A stretch of DNA of 64,000 nucleotides from Bradyrhizobium ontarionense (GTDB lineage: Bacteria; Pseudomonadota; Alphaproteobacteria; Rhizobiales; Xanthobacteraceae), in the NCBI RefSeq assembly GCF_021088345.1, contig NZ_CP088156.1, positions 5,332,001-5,396,000 on the forward strand. The letters run 5' to 3'. The notes under the pieces were generated by a model. It was not told where the DNA came from. It saw nothing but the letters and a program-made list of their open reading frames with translations, and searched no databases. This document shows positions 8,359-19,473 of this stretch, in pieces (the first letter of the stretch is position 1; the number at the start of each line of letters is the position of its first letter). The position numbers were made by a program, and so were the translations under genes.

Positions 8359-8849
8359 GCGATGATCGCTGGAGCGACGTTGACGCCGATCTGGACAGCG
8401 CCATCAATCAACTTGGGATGTCGCTCCGGACGTTCGAACGCGGCGGCTTCGACTCCGATGATCCGGATACCGCGTGGGAGCGGTCGAACGCATTCCTGCA
8501 CGGGATGGAAACCGGATACACACTGCTCGAGAAGGCGATCCAACGCATTCTCGACATTCTCGGCGAGACGAGCCCGTCCGGAGATGCGTGGCACAAGGAT
8601 CTGATCGATCGTGTCTCCAGGTCGATGCAGGGCGACAAGGGAAGGCCGGCCATGTTCGATGCCGCGCTTCGCCTCGATCTGCTAGAACTGATGAGAATGC
8701 GCCACCGTGCCAGGAACGCGGTCTACGGCGACTTTGATGCGTCGAAGGCGGGGCCGTCCGTCGAAGCTGCCAGTCGTGTACTTCTCAGAATTCGCGATGC
8801 TATTTCGCAATTCAAGAACGTCGTGGACCCTGACCGCCAGCAGCGATAA
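8355..8849 (+). CDS. HEPN-domain protein, predicted toxin (HepT-like)
   Basis: 164 residues, almost wholly helical. Near residues 130-142 it has the motif MRMRHRARNAVYGDF, which fits the HepT-like HEPN variant in which an Arg-His pair is followed by Arg-Asn-X-X-Tyr. HEPN domains of this type are RNases, and the Tyr is the residue AMPylated by the MNT partner in the studied systems. It overlaps the upstream MNT gene by 4 bp. The pair lies between the murA-like gene and gyrB, transcribed toward gyrB. RNase activity is inferred. The weaker alternative is a non-toxic HEPN/MNT pair involved in nucleotide signalling. Confidence 0.65.
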   Translation: MSDDRWSDVDADLDSAINQLGMSLRTFERGGFDSDDPDTAWERSNAFLHGMETGYTLLEKAIQRILDILGETSPSGDAWHKDLIDRVSRSMQGDKGRPAMFDAALRLDLLELMRMRHRARNAVYGDFDASKAGPSVEAASRVLLRIRDAISQFKNVVDPDRQQR

Positions 8850-8885
8850 CCGTCGCGGACCGACCTGGAAGAACGGGGTTCGTCG

Positions 8886-11762
<2,877 letters not shown>

Positions 11763-12899
11763 TTAGCGGCGCTCGGTAATCCGGCCCGCCTCAACGTCGA
11801 AGATCTCGCCGAGCCCGCGTAGTTCGGCAAAGGCCGCGGGGTCCGCGCCGGTCAGCCACACCTGGGCACCGAGGGTGCCGAGCTCGGCGAACAGCGCGGT
11901 GCGGCGGCCGGGATCGAGATGAGCCACGATCTCGTCGAGCAGCAGCAACGGCACGATACCGGTGGTTTCGGCCACCAGCGTCGCATGCGCCAGGATCAAA
12001 CCGATCAGCAGCGCCTTCTGCTCGCCGGTCGACGCGTCGCGCGCGGGCATGTTCTTCGGCGCGTAGACCACGTGAAGATCGGTAAGATGCGGGCCGTCGA
12101 GCGTGCGGCCCGCCGCGGCGTCCCTGCCGCGATTGTCGCGCAGGACGGCGCGGTAGCGGTCCTCGACGGCGAGCGCGGGCTCGGTCAGCAGCGCATTCTC
12201 CATCCAGCCGTCGAGCGCGATCTCGGCGGACGGGAAGGCGGAGGCGGTTCCGCGCGCGCGCAGCATCGCGGCGAGCTTGAGCGCGGTCTGGCCGCGGCTG
12301 GCCGCCACGGCGACCGCGAGTTCCGCGGTCTCGCGCTCGATCGCGTCACACCAATGATCGTCGAAATTGCGCACCTCGAGCAACCGGTTGCGCGAGCGCA
12401 AGCTACGCTCCAGCGCTGACACCCGGCTCGAATGCTCGCTGTCGATCGCGAGCACCAGGCGGTCGAAGAAGCGCCGCCGCTCGGAGGCCGCGCCCATGAA
12501 CAGGCCATCCATCGCCGGCGTCAGCCACACCATGCGGATGTGATCGCCGAACGCCGCCGCCGAGCCGACCGGCTCACGGTCGATGCGGCAGCGCCGGGTG
12601 GTTGCGGCATCGCTGCGCGGCGGCTCGATGCCGGTCCCGAAGGTCGTGAGCCCCAGCGCGCCCTCGACCTCGGCCGACACCGCCCAGGAACCGTCGCCCT
12701 GGTTGTCGGCGACGTCCTCCAGCGTGGCGCGGCGCAGGCCGCGGCCGGGCGCAAAGAACGAGATCGCCTCCAGGCAATTGGTCTTGCCGGCCCCATTGGC
12801 GCCGACCAGCGCGACCAGGTCGGCCCGCACGTTCACGCTCGCGGCGCGGTAGCTGCGGAAATGCGTCAGCGCGAGGCGGTTGATGCGGGAGGGGGTCAT
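11763..12899 (-). CDS. recF: DNA replication and repair protein RecF
   Basis: 378 residues from the ATG at 12899 (MTPSRINRLALTHFRSYR), the usual start; six upstream codons could extend it. RecF is an SMC-like ATPase that with RecO and RecR loads RecA at single-strand gaps. The Walker A motif is GANGAGKTN at about residues 30-38, preceded by the family-specific ALTHFRSYR strand. The Walker B/D-loop is LLLLDEIVAHLDPGRR, and the ABC-like signature region ASTGEQKALL comes before it. It lies between dnaN and gyrB, the classical order, but in this genome a DUF559 gene with palindromes has been inserted between dnaN and recF. Confidence 0.97.
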   Translation of the reverse strand: MTPSRINRLALTHFRSYRAASVNVRADLVALVGANGAGKTNCLEAISFFAPGRGLRRATLEDVADNQGDGSWAVSAEVEGALGLTTFGTGIEPPRSDAATTRRCRIDREPVGSAAAFGDHIRMVWLTPAMDGLFMGAASERRRFFDRLVLAIDSEHSSRVSALERSLRSRNRLLEVRNFDDHWCDAIERETAELAVAVAASRGQTALKLAAMLRARGTASAFPSAEIALDGWMENALLTEPALAVEDRYRAVLRDNRGRDAAAGRTLDGPHLTDLHVVYAPKNMPARDASTGEQKALLIGLILAHATLVAETTGIVPLLLLDEIVAHLDPGRRTALFAELGTLGAQVWLTGADPAAFAELRGLGEIFDVEAGRITERR

Positions 12900-12928
12900 C
12901 GGAAAGAAGCTGGCCACACATTCTGAGT

Positions 12929-12980
12929 CCCTCTCCCCCTGCGGGAGAGGGTGCCGCCGAAGGCGGCGGGTGAGGGGTTT
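12929..12980. repeat. Palindromic repeat, left arm flanking the DUF559 gene
   Basis: CCCTCTCCC (12929-12937) and GGGAGAGGG (12943-12951) form a 9 bp stem, followed by TGCCG..GAAGG..GGCGGGTGAGGGG. The same block occurs in inverted orientation at 13351-13403. It begins two bases after the stop codon of the DUF559 gene (minus strand). Confidence 0.85.
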
Positions 12981-12981
12981 C

Positions 12982-13350
12982 TCACGGCTCGCTCAACTTT
13001 GCGAGGATGTCCTCTTGAACAGCCGACGAATTGTACAACACGTCGTTGTTCCAATAGCGAGCGAAACGAAAACCTGCAGCTCTCAAGATGGCATTTCGTT
13101 CGGCATCCGCGTCTTCGGTAGCATGTTGGCTGCCATCGATCTCGACGATCAAGCGCTTCTCGAAGCAAACAAAATCCAGAATGAACTGCTCTACTGGAGT
13201 CTGCCTGCGAAACTTATAGCGCTCGAATCTCCGGTCACGTAGCAGGCGCCACATGACCGCTTCTGCCTCGGTCGCCTGATGTCGCATCGTCTTGGCGAAG
13301 CCGCGGATGCGTCTAGAGATCTTCCGATGGCTTGGTGATTGCGGTGGCAT
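12982..13350 (-). CDS. DUF559-domain endonuclease-like protein (Vsr-like fold)
   Basis: 122 residues from the ATG at 13350. The core QFILDFVCFEKRLIVEIDGSQH with the downstream AERNAILRAAGFRFARYWNNDVL is the DUF559 domain (PF04480), related to very-short-patch-repair and PD-(D/E)XK nucleases. The likely metal ligands are the Asp of ILDF and the Glu/Asp of VEIDG. The N-terminal part (RGFAKTMRHQATEAEAVMWRLLRDRR) is the usual lead-in helix. The gene is bracketed with almost no spare base by inverted palindromic repeats at 12929-12980 and 13351-13403, and its start codon lies at the inner edge of the right-hand repeat. It sits between recF and dnaN, where most genomes have nothing. Its cellular role is not established; the arrangement suggests a mobile cassette. 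Confidence 0.88.
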   Translation of the reverse strand: MPPQSPSHRKISRRIRGFAKTMRHQATEAEAVMWRLLRDRRFERYKFRRQTPVEQFILDFVCFEKRLIVEIDGSQHATEDADAERNAILRAAGFRFARYWNNDVLYNSSAVQEDILAKLSEP

Positions 13351-13403
13351 ACCCCTCACCCGCCTCGCTTCGCTCGGCACCCTCTCCCGCAGGGGGAGAG
13401 GGG
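13351..13403. repeat. Palindromic repeat, right arm flanking the DUF559 gene
   Basis: Inverted copy of 12929-12980: ACCCCTCACCCGCC.., then GGCAC and the stem CCCTCTCCC (13380-13388) / GGGAGAGGG (13394-13402). It touches the start codon of the DUF559 gene at 13350 and therefore replaces any normal ribosome binding site spacer. Confidence 0.85.
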
Positions 13404-13489
13404 ATCTTCTTTGCGCGGCCGGCCGGGTCAAGCCCGCCACGACGAGTGTACTGCGATCTAGCAGCGAGGCTTAAGCACCAAATCTCGCC

Positions 13490-14608
13490 TCACACCCGCA
13501 TCGGCATCAGCACGTAGAGCGCGTTCTTGTTGTCGCGGTCCTGGATCAGGGTCGGCGAGCCCGGATCGGCGAGACGGAGCACCGCGACCTCGCCCTCGAC
13601 CTGGGCGGCGATATCGAGCAGATAGCGCGAGTTGAAGCCGATATCGAGCGCGTCGGCGGCGTATTCGACCTCGAGTTCCTCGGTCGCGCTGCCGGAATCC
13701 GGATTGGTGACCGACAGCACCAGCTTGCCAGGCGACAGCGCGAGCTTGACGGCGCGGCCGCGCTCGCTGGAGATGGTGGAGACGCGATCGACGGCGGCGG
13801 CGAAATCGGCCTTGTCGACGACCAGCTCCTTGTCGTTGTTCTGCGGAATGACGCGGCCATAGTCGGGGAAGGTGCCGTCGATCAGCTTGGAGGTCAGAAC
13901 CACCTGGCCGAGCGTGAAGCGGATCTTGCCCTGCGACAGCTCGATCCGGATCTCGCTGTCATTGTCCTCGATCAGCCGCTGCACCTCGCCGACGGTCTTG
14001 CGCGGCACGATCACGCCGGGCATGTCGGCCGCGCCGCTCGGCTGCGGCAGGTCGACCTGGGCGAGCCGGTGGCCGTCGGTGGCGACCGCGCGCAGGGTCG
14101 GCTGCTTGGCGGTTCCGCCGGCATGCAGATAGATGCCGTTGAGATAGTAGCGCGTCTCCTCGGTCGAGATCGCGAACTGCGTGCGGTCGATCAGGCTCTT
14201 GATGTCCTTGGCCGGAACCGCGAAGGCATGCGTCATCTCGCCGGCGGCGAGATCGGGGAAGTCGCTCTCCGGCAGTGTCTGCAGCGTGAACTTGGAGCGG
14301 CCGGCGCGGATCGCCAGCACCGCGCGTTCGCCGTCGCTCTCCAGCACGATCTGCGAGCCGTCCGGCAGCTTGCGCACGATGTCGTAGAACATGTGGGCCG
14401 GCACGGTGGTGGAGCCCGCGGTAGCGGTCTCGGCCGCCAGCGTTTCCGTCACTTCGAGATCGAGATCGGTCGCCCGCAGCGACAACCGGGCATTTTCGGC
14501 GCGGACCAGCACATTCCCCAGGATCGGGATGGTGTTGCGCCGCTCGACCACGCGATGGACGTGACCCAGCGATTTCAGCAGCTGCGCGCGTTCGACGGTA
14601 ACCTTCAT
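13490..14608 (-). CDS. dnaN: DNA polymerase III beta subunit (sliding clamp)
   Basis: 372 residues from the ATG at 14608, the standard clamp start MKVTVERAQLLKSLGHVHRVVERRNTIPILGNVL; 25 more in-frame codons upstream have no family similarity. Three repeated clamp domains are visible, including KFTLQTLPESDFPDLA in domain 1, YYLNGIYLHAGG and RAVATDGHRLAQVDLP in domain 2, and NSRYLLDIAAQVEGE in domain 3. The C-terminal LMPMRV matches the end of the partner-binding cleft. The homodimer encircles DNA and tethers Pol III, and with Hda it regulates DnaA. It is transcribed in the same direction as dnaA, 280 bp downstream of it. Confidence 0.98.
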   Translation of the reverse strand: MKVTVERAQLLKSLGHVHRVVERRNTIPILGNVLVRAENARLSLRATDLDLEVTETLAAETATAGSTTVPAHMFYDIVRKLPDGSQIVLESDGERAVLAIRAGRSKFTLQTLPESDFPDLAAGEMTHAFAVPAKDIKSLIDRTQFAISTEETRYYLNGIYLHAGGTAKQPTLRAVATDGHRLAQVDLPQPSGAADMPGVIVPRKTVGEVQRLIEDNDSEIRIELSQGKIRFTLGQVVLTSKLIDGTFPDYGRVIPQNNDKELVVDKADFAAAVDRVSTISSERGRAVKLALSPGKLVLSVTNPDSGSATEELEVEYAADALDIGFNSRYLLDIAAQVEGEVAVLRLADPGSPTLIQDRDNKNALYVLMPMRV

Positions 14609-14888
14609 TGCAATATCCGCCCGTTCCCAACTGAGCTCGTCCTGGAATGCCGGCGGGCTGAGCAGCGCCGCGGCCGATGGCACCTCGCGCCCGAACGGCG
14701 CTTGGCAGCGTCCAGGAGCCCGAGGGGGAGCGTAAAGTGGCGCGGATGGGGCGTAAGCGCAAGAGACGGGAAGGCCGATTTTCCCATGTTTCGGCAGGCC
14801 TTTCGGCCTGTCTGGCGGACGGATCGGATCAGGAGAGAATGGCGGGGAGGCGGACCTTCTGTCCGCGCCCCTTTCCGCGCGGAAACGT

Positions 14889-16310
14889 CTATTCCTGCAG
14901 CTGCCGCTTGAGGGTTTCGACCTCGTCGTTGAGCGCAGTATCCTTGCCGACCAGCGCCTCGATCTTGCGCACGGCGTGCAGCACGGTGGTGTGGTCGCGC
15001 CCGCCGAAACGGCGGCCGATCTCGGGCAGGGACCGCAGGGTCAGCGTCTTGGCCAGGTACATGGCGACCTGGCGCGGTCGCACGACGTTGGCGGTGCGGC
15101 GCGACGACAGCAGGTCGGACCGGCTGACGTTGTATTGCCGCGCCACCACGCGCTGGATGTCCTCGATCTTGATCCGTTTCGGCTCCTGCGGCCGGACCAG
15201 GTCGCGCACCTCGCGCTCGGCCATGTCGAGCGTGACCGGCTGGCTGTTGAGCTTGGAATGCGCCAGCAGACGGTTGATGGCGCCTTCGAGATCGCGGCCG
15301 TTATGGGTGATGGAGCGGGCGAGATAGTCGAGCACCGGCTCGGGCACGTCGAAGCTCGCATGGTGCGCGCGGGCCGCTGCGACGCGCGACTTGAGAATGC
15401 CGAGGCGCAGATCCTCGCCGAGCGCGCCCATCTCCACCACCAGACCGCCGGCAAGCCGCGAGCGGACGCGGTCGTCGAGGCTCTCGAGGTCGGACGGCGG
15501 CCGGTCGGCTGCGATCACCACCTGCCGTCCGGCATCGATCAGCGCATTCAAGGTGTGACAGAACTCGGCCTGGGTCGACTTGCCCTGCAGGAACTGCAGG
15601 TCGTCGATGACGAGCACGTCGATGCCGCGGAGCGCCTCCTTGAAGGCCAGCGCGGTCTGCGATTTCAGGGCCGCGACGAAGCCGTACATGAACTTCTCGG
15701 CCGTGAGATAGAGCACCTTGCGCTCGCCTCCGGCATTGCCGGCCCAAGTCACGGCCTGCAGCAGATGCGTCTTGCCGAGGCCGACGCCGGCATGGATGTA
15801 GAGCGGGTTGAACATCACGGGGTCGCCGCGGCGACCGTCGGCGACCTGGCGGGCGGCCGCATGGGCAAGCGTATTGGCGCGGCCGATGACGAAGCTTGCG
15901 AAGGTCAGCCGCGGATCGAGCGGCGAGCCGCCGAGCGCGTCATGGCCGGCTCCGACCGGAGAGGCGGCGGGCATGCGCATGTCGGCCGCGGGCTTGGTGT
16001 CGCTGCGCCGCGCTTCGACGGCGACGGGCGCTTCCTTGGCGGGCGGGGCGCAGCGCATGGCCGAACGCACCGACAGATCGATCCGATGCACTTCGGGCTT
16101 CTCGGCCTGCCAGCACGACAGCACGCGCTCGGCGTAATGCGCCTGAATCCAGCTCTTCAGGAAACGCGTTGGAACCGACAGATGGACGCTTTCGTCCTGA
16201 ACGGCCTCGAGGTCCATCCGTGCAAACCAGCTCGTATAGACGTCCTCGCCGACGGTCGATCGCAGCCGGCCCTTCACGCGAGACCAGCGTTCCTGTTCCG
16301 AATTTGTCAT
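14889..16310 (-). CDS. dnaA: Chromosomal replication initiator protein DnaA
   Basis: 473 residues. Domain I spans about residues 1-80 ([21 protein letters not shown]). Domain II is a variable Ala/Pro-rich linker at about 90-130. Domain III is the AAA+ module, with Walker [11 protein letters not shown] near residue 175 and Walker [14 protein letters not shown]. Domain IV has the DNA-binding signature [16 protein letters not shown] close to the C-terminus. ATP-DnaA binds DnaA boxes and opens the origin. It heads the minus-strand replication gene block. Its upstream side faces a 1.3 kb gene-poor gap that precedes rpsT. Confidence 0.98.
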   Translation of the reverse strand: MTNSEQERWSRVKGRLRSTVGEDVYTSWFARMDLEAVQDESVHLSVPTRFLKSWIQAHYAERVLSCWQAEKPEVHRIDLSVRSAMRCAPPAKEAPVAVEARRSDTKPAADMRMPAASPVGAGHDALGGSPLDPRLTFASFVIGRANTLAHAAARQVADGRRGDPVMFNPLYIHAGVGLGKTHLLQAVTWAGNAGGERKVLYLTAEKFMYGFVAALKSQTALAFKEALRGIDVLVIDDLQFLQGKSTQAEFCHTLNALIDAGRQVVIAADRPPSDLESLDDRVRSRLAGGLVVEMGALGEDLRLGILKSRVAAARAHHASFDVPEPVLDYLARSITHNGRDLEGAINRLLAHSKLNSQPVTLDMAEREVRDLVRPQEPKRIKIEDIQRVVARQYNVSRSDLLSSRRTANVVRPRQVAMYLAKTLTLRSLPEIGRRFGGRDHTTVLHAVRKIEALVGKDTALNDEVETLKRQLQE

Positions 16311-17579
16311 GGCAGTCGCAACTTTTCGAATTGAGTGGTGGTGTCGTGTGACCGCCGTGCAGATGTCCTGACATAAGGACGCGTCTGCCGCGGCGAGACC
16401 TCGAGCGGAAGCTCAACTCCAGACACAGCTTTGCCGTTCGGCGCGCACGCCGTCGGGCAGATCAATGCTGGAAGAAGGTGTTCTCCGCGAGGTCAGCGCA
16501 TACTCAGATGCGCGGGGGAGACGAGAGGGGGACCCATTGCCGTGCTGGCAGTGGCCGTGCTGGCCGTGTCGACCGCTAAGGGGGTGTGATCCGGAACCAG
16601 TCCAAGATGTGTAACAGCGATCTGTCCGTAAAGCATGCAACCTCCCCGCCTCACCGTGATTGCTCACGGCAAGTTGTCATCTCCCAATGCAGCTGCGCCT
16701 GAACCCCAAGATTCAGCCGCTACGCAATACATCCCGTCCAATTGTCCACTCGCTGAGCGAAGCCGTCGCAAGCTTCAGCCGGGTCGACCGATGTCGTATT
16801 TCTCTTGTTCAAAACGGCGTAACGATGATGTTGCGCCCGAGAAATTTCGACAAAGATCCGCCGCTACCCATATTGCTATGGATACCGAACCGGCCATCGC
16901 TTTTGAAAGCGTCGCCAACGCGCACACCGCCGCCGATTTGCACGTCCACCCCGTTTCCAAAACCGCGCTGGTCTTAAAGATCGTGGGCGCCGCGAGTGGA
17001 TTTAAGAAATACACGATGCGTCGGGACTCGCAATCCATTTGATCGGAGCACGCGTGACGAGTCTTCGGACCGCTTGCCGCGTCGAGTTGCGCGTTAAGAA
17101 AGCAAGGTTTTGAATCATCGCGAGGAATCTCGGATGTGACAAACAACATGGTCTGCCCAAAATTTCTTCATAATTTTTTTACGTTTCGGCCGAGCGCAGT
17201 CGCTTTTCCAATCACTTGGGCGCGCTATGCACTTAAGTCATTTTCGAGACGATGTTTTTTGCGGTTACTTCACGTGGGTAACTCCCGCTGCGCATCGTGC
17301 GCGAAATGAACGGGGCCGCACGTGCTCTTGACATCGACGCGCAAGCACAGCGCGGCTTCACGCCTGTTTCAGGTGAGACAAAATTGTCACCCGCGTAAAA
17401 TTACGGAACACGGTCACGTAGGACTACGGAACATGTCAGGCGCGCGCGACATCGCAATTGTCGCTGCGCGCGCAGATGGCAGCGCATCGTGATGTCGCCG
17501 TGAAATAGAAACAGCGAAAAAGAAAAAGCCCGGCGCGAGCCGGGCTATTTGCATCTTGATAGTTCGTCGGCCGATCGGC
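16311..17579. other. Gene-poor gap upstream of dnaA; candidate origin/regulatory region
   Basis: 1.27 kb without a credible gene; the small open frames inside have no family features and unlikely composition. It is more AT-rich than its surroundings, especially 17150-17200 (a TAATTTTTTTACG run). Four GANTC sites, the CcrM methylation target, cluster within 105 bp at 17025, 17059, 17112 and 17125. I do not see perfect TTATCCACA DnaA boxes. Being next to dnaA it must hold the dnaA promoter and could hold oriC, though in some alphaproteobacteria the origin lies elsewhere (near hemE). Confidence 0.4.
17527..17546 (-). terminator. Rho-independent terminator of rpsT
   Basis: AGCCCGGC (17527-17534), GCGA loop, GCCGGGCT (17539-17546). 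The A-rich stretch just to its left (17513-17526) reads as a U tract on the minus strand, 34 bp after the rpsT stop codon. Confidence 0.88.
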
Positions 17580-17846
17580 TCACTTCGCGAGCTTCGCGAT
17601 CTGATGGGCGAGGCGCGACACCTTGCGGCTGGCGGTGTTCTTGTGAACGATGTTGCGCTGCGCAGCGCGCATCAACTGCGGCTCGGCGTGCGACATCGCC
17701 TGCAGCGCGGCCTCGCGATCGCCCTTCTTGATCGCCTCTTCGACGGTACGAACCGCGCCGCGCATCTGCGTGCGGCGCGACTTGTTGACGATGGTACGGC
17801 GGGCAATCTTGCGCGTCGCTTTCTTCGCGGAGGTCGTGTTGGCCAT
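17580..17846 (-). CDS. rpsT: 30S ribosomal protein S20
   Basis: 88 residues from the ATG at 17846, the standard S20 length. [25 protein letters not shown] is the family N-terminus, followed by the helical [56 protein letters not shown]20 binds 16S rRNA in the body of the small subunit. The in-frame extension upstream is not coding. A strong terminator follows, so the gene is probably a single transcription unit. Its position behind dnaA is common in rhizobia. Confidence 0.97.
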   Translation of the reverse strand: MANTTSAKKATRKIARRTIVNKSRRTQMRGAVRTVEEAIKKGDREAALQAMSHAEPQLMRAAQRNIVHKNTASRKVSRLAHQIAKLAK

Positions 17847-18209
17847 GCTCTCAAATATCCTTCGGCGGCGAGCGTTCGCCGCAATCTGCGGGTACGCGCG
17901 CGGCCCGCTCGATTGCGGCCCGACCGACGCGATGGGTTGTTCGGACGCCTCTTTGAGAAAGCCAGGACCGGAGCGGATCTTGCTCGGCGGATCGGCGCTG
18001 CTCAAAGAACAGCGGCGGCGGGATTGCGCCCACCGCCAATGGCGACCTTATACGGGGAGCCCCGGCGAGCGTCAACGGTCTCGAAAGCGCCCCGGGCCGG
18101 CCGGAACCGCCAAAAGCGCGTTCTAAACCCCTGACGAGGTTGAATTTCTGAGGAGCCCCCGCTAAGGCCTTGCTGCCCTCGAGGGCATGCGAGATATGGC
18201 AGGTGAGGC
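17847..18209. other. Intergenic region upstream of rpsT
   Basis: 363 bp between the divergent rpsT and the small membrane protein gene. It must carry promoters for both. No repeat, RNA gene or clear promoter boxes could be picked out by eye. Confidence 0.45.
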
Positions 18210-18527
18210 ATGATCCGCGGTTTTTTCCGCCTGGTGGGACTGTTGCTGCTGGCCGGAAGCTTCATCTTCGTCGTCTATGACGGTGCGCGCTGGGTGGCCG
18301 ATCAGGCCCTGCAGTTCACCCGTTTCGGCCAGTTCTGGAACGACGTCCATCAGTCGAGCCAGGCGGCTTTCAAGGCGTGGATCGAGGCAAAGGCCCCGTT
18401 CCTGTGGGACTGGATCGTCACGGCGCTCCTGGATCAGCCGGTGTTCGCGGTGCTTGGCGTCCTCGGGCTCCTGCTGATGCTGGTGTTCCGGCCGCGCAAG
18501 CCGCTGATCGGCTATTCGCGCGACTGA
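18210..18527 (+). CDS. Small conserved inner-membrane protein
   Basis: 105 residues with two membrane segments, FFRLVGLLLLAGSFIFVVYDGA near the N-terminus and PVFAVLGVLGLLLMLVF near the C-terminus. They are separated by an amphipathic Trp- and Phe-rich stretch (QFTRFGQFWNDVHQSSQAAFKAWIEAKAPFLWDWI). The tail RPRKPLIGYSRD is basic and cytoplasmic. I recognise the type as a conserved hypothetical of Bradyrhizobiaceae but know no function. The start is the ATG that directly precedes the first membrane segment. It is followed 125 bp later by msrA in the same direction. Confidence 0.75.
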   Translation: MIRGFFRLVGLLLLAGSFIFVVYDGARWVADQALQFTRFGQFWNDVHQSSQAAFKAWIEAKAPFLWDWIVTALLDQPVFAVLGVLGLLLMLVFRPRKPLIGYSRD

Positions 18528-18605
18528 CCGCGCAGAAGAGCCGCGTAACATCGCGGCGGCCGTTGGCGTAGAGACCTATATAATCCCCGACCGAAGGTCA
18601 TCGCG

Positions 18606-18626
18606 CCGCAGGAATCTTTCCTGCGG
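18606..18626 (+). promoter_or_regulatory. Stem-loop in the msrA leader
   Basis: CCGCAGGAA (18606-18614) and TTCCTGCGG (18618-18626) form a perfect 9 bp stem with a 3-base loop, 26 bp upstream of the msrA start. There is no following T tract, so it is not a typical terminator. It may affect mRNA stability or translation. Confidence 0.45.
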
Positions 18627-18652
18627 GCGAATGCCATGCCCGGAGACAAACC

Positions 18653-19309
18653 ATGTTCTTCATGCGCAAAGCACCTGCCCTTCCGAGCGCTGCCGATGCA
18701 TTGCCTGGCCGCGCCCAGCCGATCCCGACGGCAATGGCGCATTTCGTCAACCGCCGCGCCCTGCTGCCGCCATATCCCGCCGGCCTCGAACAGGCCGTGT
18801 TCGGGCTCGGCTGCTTCTGGGGTGCGGAACGCAAGTTCTGGCAGCTCGGCGACGGCATTCACGTCACCGCCGTGGGTTATGCCGGCGGCCATACGCCGAA
18901 CCCGACCTATGAGGAGGTGTGCTCGGGGCTGACCGCCCATACGGAGGTGGTGCTGGTCGTGTTCGATCCCAAGGTCATGCCCTATGAGCGCCTCTTGAAG
19001 ACGTTCTGGGAAAGCCACGATCCGACCCAGGGCATGCGCCAGGGCAACGACGTCGGCACCCAATATCGTTCTGCGATCTACACGTTCAGCGATGCGCAGC
19101 GCGAGGCGGCCGAAGCATCCGAGGCCGCGTATCAGAAGGCGCTTCGGGCCAGGGGGATCGGCGCTATCACCACGGAGCTCGCGCCGGCCGGCCCGTTCTA
19201 CTTCGCCGAGGACTACCACCAGCAGTACCTGGCGAAGAACCCGGCCGGCTATTGCGGCCTCGGTGGCACCGGCGTGGCGTGCCCGATCGGCGTTGGCGTC
19301 AACGCATAG
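18653..19309 (+). CDS. msrA: Peptide-methionine (S)-S-oxide reductase
   Basis: 218 residues. The catalytic motif [11 protein letters not shown] lies at about residues 55-65, with the Cys that attacks the sulfoxide. Downstream are the family marks [25 protein letters not shown] and [18 protein letters not shown]. The C-terminal [13 protein letters not shown] carries the candidate resolving cysteines. The enzyme reduces S-methionine sulfoxide in proteins, using thioredoxin. No signal peptide, so cytoplasmic. The N-terminal about 45 residues precede the catalytic domain, as in the long MsrA forms of rhizobia. A stem-loop precedes it and a terminator-like palindrome follows it. Confidence 0.95.
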   Translation: MFFMRKAPALPSAADALPGRAQPIPTAMAHFVNRRALLPPYPAGLEQAVFGLGCFWGAERKFWQLGDGIHVTAVGYAGGHTPNPTYEEVCSGLTAHTEVVLVVFDPKVMPYERLLKTFWESHDPTQGMRQGNDVGTQYRSAIYTFSDAQREAAEASEAAYQKALRARGIGAITTELAPAGPFYFAEDYHQQYLAKNPAGYCGLGGTGVACPIGVGVNA

Positions 19310-19351
19310 GCGATGCGGCCTGCTGCCCGAGCCGCGCGGTGAAGCTGAAGT

Positions 19352-19377
19352 CCCTCTCCCACACCTGTGGGAGAGGG
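19352..19377 (+). terminator. Palindrome after msrA, terminator-like member of the CCCTCTCCC family
   Basis: CCCTCTCCCACA and TGTGGGAGAGGG are perfect 12 bp arms with a 2-base loop, followed by TTTTG. It lies 42 bp after the msrA stop. The stem has the same CCCTCTCCC/GGGAGAGGG core as the repeats flanking the DUF559 gene, so it is a repeat-family member that may double as a terminator. Confidence 0.65.
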
Positions 19378-19473
19378 TTTTGTCTTGTGGCGAACTCCGC
19401 TGATTTTCATCGTAACCGCACTTGCGCGATGCGCGGACTACACGCGCCAACGGTTTGTTAACCTTAACCACGC

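Noticed and set aside
16635..17149. Small open frames upstream of dnaA on both strands
   Set aside because: No ribosome binding site, no recognisable domain, and composition unlike neighbouring genes.
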